Part shown: positions 12,273 through 21,700 of the stretch, piece by piece
Layout of the letters: every line of letters begins with the position of its first letter
How positions within the stretch are numbered: the stretch's first letter is position 1
Program-made: the position numbers and the translations under genes
Assembly (NCBI GenBank): GCA_029964075.1
Contig: CM057149.1
Location: 34,306,900-34,370,899, forward strand
Source: Patiria pectinifera
Lineage: Eukaryota; Echinodermata; Asteroidea; Valvatida; Asterinidae
Reading direction: 5' to 3'
DNA length: 64,000 bases
Notes under the pieces: generated by a model
Database searches by the model: none
Seen by the model: only the letters and a program-made list of their open reading frames with translations
What the model was told of the DNA's origin: nothing

Positions 12273-12556
12273 GCCTGGCAGAAGGGCATATGCCGTGCGC
12301 GTTTGCCCTTATGCGCACAGCGTAATCACCCAAATGTTTCCCGCAAAAGGGCATATCCAGAAAACATTTCCGTCGGAAATTAACACAAGTTGCTCCAAAC
12401 GTTACGATTCCTACGTGTGACAAATTTAAAATGTGTACGATTTATGATAGGCGTGGGAGAACATTGGATTCATAATACACATGGATATGGGGGAACATTT
12501 GAGCCTTTCAATGCAAGTTTCTTAAAAGTGATTTTCGCTTCAGAACGCCGGGCACC
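12273..12556 (-). mobile_element. MITE-C copy 1
   Basis: It begins GCCTGGCAGAAGGGCATATG. The body contains AAACATTTCCGTCGGAAATT, AACACAAGTTGCTCCAAACG and GGGAACATTTGAGCCTTTCA. All of these recur in inverse orientation at 34214-34522. The far end is eroded compared with that copy. There is no coding capacity. Confidence 0.72.
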
Positions 12557-13500
12557 CGGAATTTCATTTACCTGATTATGACATTCCTTATTGTACTGTC
12601 GACGACCAACACCCCTGAGAAGACTTGTCAAGTTCTCTAAAACAAAAATATGTTTTCATCTTATAATTAAAATATCGGAGTGTTCCAGATCGGATAACCC
12701 ATGTGATTTTCTTTTTTTTAAGGATGATATAATAAGCATTCAGTTGTGCCACATTTTCCTCTAGTTTATTTACATTTGTTTGTGGTGATGTGAACTTGTC
12801 GTCGGAACTTGGTTCGCCGATGTTGAAAAGCGACACCGTTCGGATGTGGGAGTGGGTGATGTGCGCTTCACACTACCGCCCGGGTATCATGTCCCTATGT
12901 TGAATACAATTTGTAACCCGGTTGGACTCGGTCAACCAGACTCAGCGGCATGAGGTGTTGCGTTCCTTAAAGGGTGATTCAGACTATCAGAATTGATTCA
13001 ATCAAAAGTTCAGACTATACCGTAGGGAAAGTAGCTGTCATTTTGATATAACGGAAGTCTTGAACGCAGCTGCAAGAAGTCTAAAAGTACATTGAATAAA
13101 TTGGTATTCAATTTTCATCCATAAAAAAATTACAATTGGTATTAATAAAACAAATAAATTTTCTTTAAAACCCCCGCGGTATTAGCCGAAAATGAATTAC
13201 ATAAATCATAAATATGAATTATAATTTTCACTTTTTGATCATCTGTCACCACACCCATCCATGCACTTGTGGCGACCCGACAGCAACGTCGATACGGAAT
13301 GCCGTTTCCAAGTTGAAAGCTGTCAATAAAAAAAAATCAACCCTGCTTATAGCCTCGTCTCCAGTCGTTGTCGCCATCAATCTCATTCCCGTGGTGATAT
13401 ACGGGTAATATGATTTGCTACACGCGGAGGCGAAGTGTGAGCGCGTGCGTGAACGCGCTATGTGATTCAATGATGGACAAAGCACCGCCTACCAAGAGCG
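12557..13500. other. Spacer upstream of the peptide gene
   Basis: Nothing is recognised apart from AGCGCG-8-CGCGCT near 13439-13459, an inverted pair close enough to the promoter to be regulatory. Short frames here lack motifs. Confidence 0.4.
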
Positions 13501-13510
13501 AAATAGCGAC

Positions 13511-13570
13511 TGTGGTTGGATTGAGATAAAATAGCCCATCAACCAGTGGTACTTCTACTTCCGACGGAAG
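13511..13570 (+). promoter_or_regulatory. Candidate proximal control region of the peptide gene
   Basis: Three plausible factor sites lie just upstream of the TATA box. TGTGGTT at 13511 is Runx-like, AGATAA at 13524 is GATA-like, and CTTCCGACGGAAG at 13558-13570 is a perfect 13-bp palindrome made of two inverted ETS-type cores. Each short motif alone could be chance. Their clustering within 120 bases of a correctly spaced TATA/initiator pair is what makes them worth listing. Confidence 0.4.
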
Positions 13571-13596
13571 CATGCACGCCCGCGCATGCCCAGGCT

Positions 13597-13632
13597 TATA
13601 AAGGCAGTGCGTGCGCCGCTCAACCTTCAGTT
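13597..13632 (+). promoter_or_regulatory. TATA box and initiator of the peptide gene
   Basis: TATAAAGG starts at 13597 and TCAGTT lies at 13627-13632. The initiator A (13629) is 32 bases from the first T of the TATA box, the usual metazoan spacing. The leader from 13629 to 13869 contains no ATG, so the first start codon met by a scanning ribosome is the one used for the precursor. Confidence 0.72.
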
Positions 13633-13869
13633 GGTGACTGGCACTCGTTGGCCGATACTCGACAGACAGAAGAAGAAAGATACCCTTGGTGAATTCACAG
13701 CTCAGTGCGCGAAACAAAAAAATTGCAATTAGACGGCGAGGTAATCTGGACGACCAAAAAAAGACCTGCAAGGACACATTCTTGATTGTCTACTTTTGAG
13801 AAGTCCGAGAAGGACAACTTGTAGGAAAGCGAGAACAGTATACTGCAAAGAGATAAGGCGATTGAGACC
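13629..13869 (+). other. Predicted 5' untranslated leader
   Basis: These 241 bases are free of ATG and end GAGACC before the start codon. A GAG-GTAATC word near 13740 could act as a donor, so a spliced leader cannot be excluded. Confidence 0.6.
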
Positions 13870-14109
13870 ATGAACATGAAACTGGACAGTCTGTTGGTAG
13901 TCAGTGGCATGGTTTGGCTAGTTCTACTAGTAACCATCTTAACAGGTGTCAGTGCTAAACCCTTTGATGGCGGGGAAACGGAGCTGCAGCCCAGGAGGCC
14001 CTACCACAATCGGGACTGGTTCCGCCTCCGTTACTCCAGGACTGTGCCAGATTTTGTACTGGGCGCCCTGGATCAGCTACACCACCGCGAAAAGAGATTC
14101 CCCAGAGTG
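13870..14109 (+). CDS. Secreted ten-cysteine peptide precursor, exon 1 (signal peptide and pro-region)
   Basis: This is the first coding exon of a predicted 159-residue secreted precursor. Residues 1-29 form a signal peptide, with a hydrophobic core LLVVSGMVWLVLLVTILTG and a likely cut after VSA. Residues 30-76 are a pro-region with no cysteine. It ends in REKR at residues 73-76, a textbook furin-type site, so the mature peptide should start at F77. The exon closes on a complete codon (GTG, Val80) followed directly by the donor GTGAGT at 14110, giving phase 0. The start is chosen because it is the first ATG after the predicted initiator and opens straight into the signal peptide; a second ATG two codons on would work equally well. 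Without splicing, the frame runs on only 21 codons. The role is set by the cysteine domain in exon 2. The joining of these exons is inference. Confidence 0.8.
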
Positions 14110-15467
14110 GTGAGTACTTTTCCAAGCTTTGTAATGTTGCAATTTTTTGTTGCACCTCCTTATCTCTTGGTTTAGAGAACTGCTAGAATTACCGGCATCC
14201 ACGCACGATGGTGCGTTTCAGACTCTAGCCAATAGCCCACTCCTTGTGATTAGTCGAGTGGCTTTTATTTCCACCGTTACTGGGACGTTCCAGAGTTCGT
14301 TTCAATTATTTCACACAAGCTCTCAGCTAACTGCATGACCATGTCCAGAGCTTTACAAAACGCACGTGCGATGGCGCTAAAGCATCGAAGCGTCCCAGTA
14401 ATATAGCGAACAAAACCGTCAACGTAATTTCAAAACCTTATTGGTGTATGGTTTCTGTAGGGGACACAATAATTTTTTGAAAAGGATCAAATCTTGTATA
14501 TTAGATACGGGTATGATTAGAAAAATAAAAATCAATTGTTCAAGCCATTCCCAGCAGTTTTTAATGTTATTTAGATTTTACTGTAAAAAATAAATTCAAA
14601 GTCAAGAGTCACTTGGCGGACGTTGCAAGATAATGAGGAAAGTATTTGCGGCAACGAGGCGTGTTGGCAAATACGTTTGTTCGCTGGACCTACCTAGGGC
14701 TAACATGATTATTATCTCCTTGCTATGTAGTTTTTTTTGTATCCCAGCCAACATTCTATATTTCATTGTGTGGGTTTTTTTTTCTGTGTATGTACGTGGA
14801 AGTATTCGGGAGTATGCCCCGCGAGGCGTAGATTGGTCGAGTAGTAAATACAAACCTTGTCTCGCGTGACTGCTAATGAAACCTGGTTGAACACCTGACG
14901 CACCGGGTCTGTTCAATTCCCGGGGCCTGAAAGAGAAACAGTCTGTCGGCGTCTGTAATCTTCGCCTGCGTGCTCTCATCGTGTTCTTAAAATGCTCCCA
15001 GCACGAGTTCGGGAGAGTGTGAAAAAAAATTGCGACACATTTTGTTTCGCCGTTAATTATTGAAAATTTACCAGGGGAGTAGAAGACGCGCACAGTCCTT
15101 GCACGAAGGATGAGGCACAGTTTGCGTAAAAAAGCCAAATAGCCTTTTGTTCTTCAACATTCGCATTCGAATAAAAAAGTTGACTCATGATTTTATTTTT
15201 CATTTTTGAAAGCAAACAGCATTGATTTTGACTGATTTTAGCTTCTTAAAAAATAAGTAAAACTACTCAAATTTCATTTTAAAAGGCTGCATATATTTGG
15301 AAAAAAATCGAGGAAGAGGTGCTTGCGAATTTTTGGAGTTAAACACTATACCTTCGAATTCTAAGCAAATTCATTGGAACAAAAAAGAAATACTCCGTAA
15401 GGCCAAAAAAAAAAAGTCTCCGGTTTCTGGTATGGAGCTTGCCCAAAAAGTGGTGCGGCGACGCGGC

Positions 15468-15494
15468 TTTTTTTTTTTTTTTTTTTTTTTTTTT
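15468..15494 (+). repeat. Poly-T tract (27 T)
   Basis: This uninterrupted T run in the intron could be the tail of an old minus-strand retroelement insertion, but no element body is recognised beside it. Confidence 0.85.
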
Positions 15495-17525
15495 GCTTGT
15501 CGGCTGAATGACTGGACTGGTGCCACTTAAAAACTTTGTAAAAATGTACGGTCGGGTGTCCAGTGAGTCCACATGGAGGAATAAAGCTTATTCTCGATCA
15601 TACAATAAATACAAAATAACTGTGCTGCAGCAGAATTCCAGTCAAACCAGTGAGATTGGCCAGTGAGATTTGAGATTTGAATTGAAAAAAACTTTTTGAT
15701 TTTCCGCAGCTTTTGCTGGCCTAATAAGTTTTGTTTTTGCAGGAGTTATGCTTCACCTCAAAATGTTGAAATGTTTACATGCCCGAGTGTCGTCACAGAT
15801 CTTTGGCTGTGTTGACCTACTCAAAGCTGAGCGCACTAGCAGTGAAGCCTTTTTAGAATAAAGGTCAATTTACCGATGAAATTAGGTCACAGTTAAACAG
15901 GCGGTATTAAGATAGCATATATAGGCCTACTGCCAAACCACTAGAAATAGGTTTCGCAAGTCGACAAGTGGTTTGGCTGTACTTGAAGGGCAACATTTTC
16001 CACATTTTTGTCTGAGTGAAATTTTTGGTGATTTGAGGAATTTACCTTGCATATCCCTGATGGCCCTAGTAACGGTCGGTAAGATTCCGGCTGAAGCGAA
16101 AGTTACCGTGACAGAAAAAAAAATCCTTTATTGACGATTTCGTTTTTAGACAAAACGGGGCTTTTGGCTCACGGGCATTTTTTCATTTTATCAAGTCTTT
16201 CAAGTCGCTGAATATTCATGCTTTTCCATACATTTGCATAAAAAAATTGTGTCCAAAATTTGCACAACATTGGGTGTCCCAAATAGCATAGGCCCACAGG
16301 TTGTCCAAACCGAGACATACAAAACCTTCTTGCTTAAAGTAAAAACCTTGCTTGCGCGTTCAGATTTTTCTATTTGAAACATTTTTTTAGACAAAAAATC
16401 AAAAAGAGCTCAGTGTTAAAAGCTAGACGTTTTTCCCAATGAAAACGACATCTGGAACACGAGGCATGCGGTAAAACTGATATGTTAGAAGTGGTCCTTC
16501 TACCTCGATCAGGCAAAAGCAATCAAGGGTTTTAGTGGATCATCCGCCATTAACAAACCACTACGGTCACACATCACCACGATTGTATGTAACACACTGG
16601 ATGACAGAAACTGTCTCATTTACTCTCGTCCTCCAAGTCTGTCAGTGAAGATCGCTTAGCAGCGGCTCGACGCGATCGGATAATAATGCCGGGCGGCATG
16701 ATGGACGACCCCTCGCCTCGCCAATGTCATAATCCCGTCGTGCCGATGAGAAATCCGCTGTTAATTCGGAAGTCCGGGCCTGCGCGAGTGATTGGCACGT
16801 GTGAATGACGGCTTAATCAGGACCGAGAGAGTGGAGTCGAGACTTCGCCGTGTTTGTTACCCAACAGCTCGGCGGACGATGACGCTTCGCGACCCCCTCG
16901 GCGGCCTGGCGCGCACCGGACTCTCAACAGTCCCAAAGTCCGGCTCGATTCCAGGTTTAATTTGGGTCAAAAGTCCCCGGCATTCCCCGTACTTTCGTAC
17001 AGTTTACATTCACGCCAGTTGGCCAGCAGTGCATTCATTTAAAAACCTCTTGGATCATCTCCGCTCAATTTCCTCCCCCTTCTTCTATTTTAATTAGAAG
17101 TGAACATATTGGAAGAAGTTTTAATAAAGACACCTCAACCTTTCCAATCCTTAGCTAAGGAGGTCAAGTCAATTTAATAACTGACGTTTTCAAGGAGATA
17201 CTTTTTATGTTTCTTAATTTTTAGGACATGTCACCACAAACCCGTTTTTATAAGTTTCTTTCGGAGACTATATACTCGCTTCTCAATATTTTTCGCGCAC
17301 TGTTGAGTCAATATAGACACTTACTATTAAACGCTGAGTCCAAAGAAGCCTGCCCATCTGTAATGGATGGATGATAAATATTCTGTGTGCTTTTACTATT
17401 ACGGCGTTTGTCTGTTGATAACAGAGGGATGGTACGGGGATTAGTTGTCGTGACACGGGCGCACCTCCGACATCTACCTCCGCTATTTTCGTCTAAGCCG
17501 CGGCGTATATCTGTCCACTTAGCAA

Positions 17526-17584
17526 CCAATGTAAACACCTCCCAATGCCGTATAAATAGAAGAGGTTGGCCTTCACTTCAGTTT
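17526..17584 (+). promoter_or_regulatory. Second TATA/initiator pair inside the intron
   Basis: CCAAT lies at 17526, TATAAATAG at 17551 and TTCAGTTTT at 17577. The initiator A (17580) is 29 bases from the first T of the TATA box. The match to consensus is as good as at the main promoter. The downstream sequence shows no signal-peptide frame, so it may be an alternative start for the peptide gene, the promoter of a non-coding RNA, or chance. Confidence 0.42.
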
Positions 17585-20471
17585 TAGTTTGTGGCTCTTC
17601 CCCCATACGAGGAATTTCAGTTTACCTCTCACAAATTCAGGCAAGGAAAATAATTTCTAGCTTCATGCTCTTGTAGATCCGTGCAAAACAAACACAAATC
17701 GAAAAACACTTATTTTACCCTTATTAGTTTATTGGCAATAGCATAGCCGTAGTTAAAACTAGAAAGCACTCAGAGAGCGCAAACCTGCGCCAAGGCTGAA
17801 CAATTCCCCGCCGTATTGTCAGTACACCCAAAAGAAATGCTCGCATAAATGTTAAGGCATCCTTTTAAACAATCCTGGATCCAGACACAGATCCGGATCA
17901 CTTCGAAAATCTAATCGATTTGTACTTGTACAAAGGACCACCCCCCCCCAAAAAAAATCATGCAAATCCGTCCATAAATTGTTGAGTTATCTTGTTAACA
18001 GACAAACCAACAAACAAACAAACGCCGAAGAAAACATAACCCCCTTTAGCGGAGGTAATAGCAGTCTAAATTAAAAATGAAAAAACACAACGGTCGAATG
18101 TATAGTAACAAGTTACATTGTTAATATCGGAGAGTAAAACCCCACCCCTTGTTTCCCATGGTCGAATCTTCGAAAATTAAAACCATATACAGTTAAGACA
18201 ATGAGCGGACTAAACCAAACCAGGAAGAGGAAATCCTGTTTTGACTGCAACTGCTGTCATTGTCGTTTTACCCCGTTCCGTTCGCTTTGTGCGAACACAA
18301 ACGAAACACAGTACATATACCACTATCCAGACATCTCTATAGCCTCATTAATATTTCCGATCGCGAGCCGTCAGGCCAAGGCAGCGCGGCCGCGCATGCG
18401 GCCGCATAGTACATTCGAGCTCATGGGCCTTCTACCTTCGCATCCACATTGATTTTTAATGTATACATACACATCCTGTAAAACAACTCGGAAGGTAAAA
18501 CGTCCATCAGTAACACCTGATGTTTACTGGACGATTCCTCGCTGTAATATCGATCCGTCATTACGGAACATCACAATCGCGAGCTCGCATTAAAATCTTA
18601 TAGCTTGCTCTCTCACGACCGAAGAAAAAAGAAAGAAGCAAAAAAAGGAAAAGACCCTCTTTTGAAATTAACGATTTTATCCGGCTACACACACGCAGTT
18701 AATGGAGTGGATGGTCACCAATATTTTAGGAGTGACATGCGAACAAAATAGCAACATTCCAATCGGGTGAAGGACACGCTCAGCACGTACGTTGATGCCG
18801 AATATTGACAGCGCTGTTTTGTTGGTATGAGGAGAACGCCGCACATTGGAGCTCGTGTGGAATTTCAATAAACAAAACATACCTCCTTTTTAAGGAAAAG
18901 TGAAAACACTATGTTGAAAACATGAGATCAGGGAATGCACGATCCATTTCAAATCCTTCCTGGGGGGGGACTATGAGATTTTTTTTTCAACTAAGAACAC
19001 AGACCAAAAGTACCGTTTTTGTTTCAAGTATAGAATAAACCATTTTTAGAATTAAACTATTTTCTCCGGACGAGATACATGCACAGTGAGTAACTTGTCG
19101 AACCACCAAAATCGGTTCTGTCCCGTTGTCCCTTTCCTTTTAAATTTGGGTACTTTAAAACATTCTTAAATGTATTACTTAATGTATTCCAGATTTGCGA
19201 GACTTTTTTGTCCTTTCACTAACCGTCATCGAACTCTATTCCAGAGTGAATTTTATAAAATGACTTTCCCATCATCATTTGTCTAGTATTAACGCCGTGG
19301 CTAAAATGTAATGTGAATCTTGTTAATCTCCGTCCTCTTTACAAACAAGCCGAGTTATATCCGCAATTAGGTATCTAATCTGGATGCATTTTGCATCCTC
19401 CAAAAGTTACTGCACTTAACACGAGACCCATCTTTCTGGATTTTCTTTTCTGTAAGCGTGCCGTTATCCAACCATAACAGTTCGCCACACAGGCCGTAAA
19501 AAAGCCATTGAATTACTGCCAGACTTCCAGATACTCGCCTTCTCCCACAAGACGACAGTGTATTAAATTTGAATCAATTTGAAAATCTCTGCCCCGCAGC
19601 TCTGACGCGTGAGATTTTCTTTATTTTATTGTTTCACTATCCTTTGTCGCTTTCCTCTTTAGTCAACTCAATGTCAGCCCCACTATCTCGAGTGCAATCC
19701 TTGGCGTGTTCTAAGCACAGGTCACGCAGTGGTCCAAGGTGGTTTTTCCATTGTCCATCAACGCACTAGAAGTGAACAATCACCTTCACCTTTTGTGCCC
19801 AAACACAATACCTTTCGCTTTCCTTCAGATAAGTGAATTACTTCCCGGTTTTCTTATCACCTCTCATTAACTTATTAGGGCTTCAGTGCTTCTAGCCTGA
19901 ACTGCATGGCTAGCTGGATAGAACCGCCTTGACAGACCGCCTCGACTTTTACAAGACGAGTCTGGGCACGTGTTCACTGTGGACAATCATGGAGGCCCCA
20001 ATCAATGGAGAAACTATTGTGCACGCTATTGTACAAATCAACTGCCCGTGACGGATTATCTGAACAATAGCTAGCACAATGCTTTCGCCATTGAAGGGCG
20101 CCATCGTGTTACAAGTGACATCGTGCCCGTATTGGTCCATTGGTTAGACTGAATGTCATTATTTTAGTTTTCATATGATCAGATGTGAAATCTCTTGAAA
20201 GGAGATTGGTGTAATTTTATAAAATGTGAAATGTGGGGCAAAAAACATACAAAAGTTGCCTGTCGTTTGCCTGTTCGTATGGCGTCCCAGGTAATGATGG
20301 TTTATAGTAGTAGCTCTCAACTTGACTAGGGACTGAATGGCTTGTGATTGACTACAGCAATTAACTTGTCATGAATTGTGATGATAAACTGTGTATTCAG
20401 GTAACAAATGGTTATTGTTTTGTGTTTTAATTAACGTTCGTTTAATTTCGTTCGGTTTCTTGTTCTTGCAG

Positions 20472-20711
20472 CCGATGGGAACGCAGTGTACCTCCGACAG
20501 CCAATGTCCGCGTCCTGACCACTGTTGCGCCATGAAGCTCGGCAAGGCGGTCTGCATGCCCCGACTGACCAGGGGACGGACCTGCATGATCAACGGCCCT
20601 CAAGCCTACTCCACCAATATCCTCTTCACTCAGTGCCCTTGCAGCAGCTTACAGGGATTATCGTGCCAACGCATGGGCCAAGGTAACCGGGGCGTCTGCA
20701 GCTCAAGCTAA
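20472..20711 (+). CDS. Secreted ten-cysteine peptide precursor, exon 2 (colipase-fold domain)
   Basis: The exon encodes residues 81-159 and the stop. Ten cysteines lie at 86, 92, 98, 99, 108, 118, 135, 137, 145 and 156, giving C-x5-C-x5-CC-x8-C-x9-C-x16-C-x-C-x7-C-x10-C. That order matches the fold shared by prokineticins and the second cysteine domain of Dickkopf proteins (family patterns recalled from memory). Other shared marks are CCA at 98-100, C-x-P after the fifth cysteine, Gly three residues before the sixth, and the C-P-C pair. Members of these families are extracellular ligands: prokineticins act on G-protein-coupled receptors, Dickkopfs on LRP5/6 co-receptors. The mature form (77-159, 83 residues) is prokineticin-sized, and the N-terminal Dickkopf domain is absent. 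By hand count about 73% of codons end in G or C, against AT-rich surroundings, which supports real coding. Which receptor it uses cannot be read from sequence. Confidence 0.88.
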   Translation, partial: PMGTQCTSDSQCPRPDHCCAMKLGKAVCMPRLTRGRTCMINGPQAYSTNILFTQCPCSSLQGLSCQRMGQGNRGVCSSS

Positions 20712-20802
20712 ACCAGAGCGCCGCTAGGCTTGAAGACTTGAAAAGTCCAGCTGTACTGATCAACAATATCAACAACAACAACAACAACTAAACAAAAACA
20801 TA

Positions 20803-20808
20803 AATAAA
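20803..20808 (+). terminator. Proximal poly(A) signal
   Basis: AATAAA lies 92 bases after the stop codon. No clear GT-rich downstream element follows. Confidence 0.4.
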
Positions 20809-21634
20809 CAAGTCGACTTCGAACTGCAGCTGTAATCGGAAGCTGAAACGAGCTTCTCCGAATCCCACGGCCCGTGGATTCTGGGGTGCGTTTCCAACTG
20901 GTGACATTTTTGTAAATTAAACGCAAAAAAACTATAGAATTCAGCCTGTACATTTTGATATAGCTCTGCACTGCACGCACCTCCCTCCAGGCAATCAACG
21001 CACCGCAATGCACAGCACGAAACACGTCTAGAGATGAAGAATAACAAAAACAGAACAATGAAAAGACTGGAATTCCTTTTAAAAAATCTACGCTAGCCCT
21101 TCTATTATCGTATAAACTCGATGCTCAATGTGTGTTTTTTTTGCGGCAACACCAACCTTGACATGGGAACTTCTCCGGTATATCACTGAGTTGTCTTTTC
21201 AACTCAATAGACTGACATTAATCTGCCCGGGAATTTTTCCGAAAAAAAAAACAAGAGTCAAACCAAGGAAAGAATTGACTGGTCAAGACGGGGCAAATTG
21301 AAGACTTCGAGTGGGTTTACTGCAGTCGCTGATCAAGCAAAGGAGTAACTTATCCTTGGCCTTCGCAGCTCACCGTCGTCATAGCGAGTACCCGGTCCAT
21401 TCAGTCGCAGCAATCACTTTTCAAACCCTTCAAACAAACACAAAAGCTCGCGACCGGTGATAGCGGAGAAACGATATGCCTCTTCACCCAACGTCCACCC
21501 ACTTCAGCGGCCACTTGGGCAGGCATCGACCGCGACAATGCTGCAGATTTTGACTGACTGTTCATCAAATGTTGTGTTGTCAGTGAGACTTAATTTGTTT
21601 TAAATGCGGGTATTCTTCTCAAAGCGGGGAGAAA

Positions 21635-21640
21635 AATAAA
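21635..21640 (+). terminator. Distal poly(A) signal
   Basis: AATAAA is followed about 20 bases later by TATTCTTTTGTCATTCTG, a plausible downstream element. Confidence 0.4.
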
Positions 21641-21700
21641 AGACAACAATCCCGCGTATTCTTTTGTCATTCTGAGCTTTCAAATTAAATCACATGACTA

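Larger units (their letters stand above)
14110..20471 (+). other. Phase-0 intron of the peptide gene
   Basis: The donor is GTGAGT at 14110. The acceptor is a long pyrimidine tract ending TTCTTGCAG at 20471. Splicing joins complete codons on both sides. The intron holds a 27-base T run at 15468-15494, a C/A homopolymer near 17941, and a TATA/initiator pair at 17551-17584. I find no further cysteine-coding exon. Short frames within it, including a 178-codon minus-strand frame at 14602-15138, have no recognisable domain. Confidence 0.7.
20712..21700 (+). other. Predicted 3' untranslated region
   Basis: A CAA microsatellite lies at about 20770-20788. Poly(A) signals AATAAA occur at 20803 and 21635. 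The second is followed by a T-rich stretch near 21657, so the longer form may be the main one. The opposing minus-strand frames at 20708-21058 contain the CAA repeat in reverse and are not credible genes. Confidence 0.45.

Noticed and set aside
14830-14935. A possible tRNA or SINE head (GGTCGAGTAG and GTTCAATTCCC)
   Set aside because: The two boxes are about 75 bases apart, more than a tRNA allows, and no cloverleaf or SINE tail is visible.
14602-15138. A 178-codon minus-strand frame in the intron
   Set aside because: It has no recognisable domain and no promoter, and overlaps a plus-strand frame.
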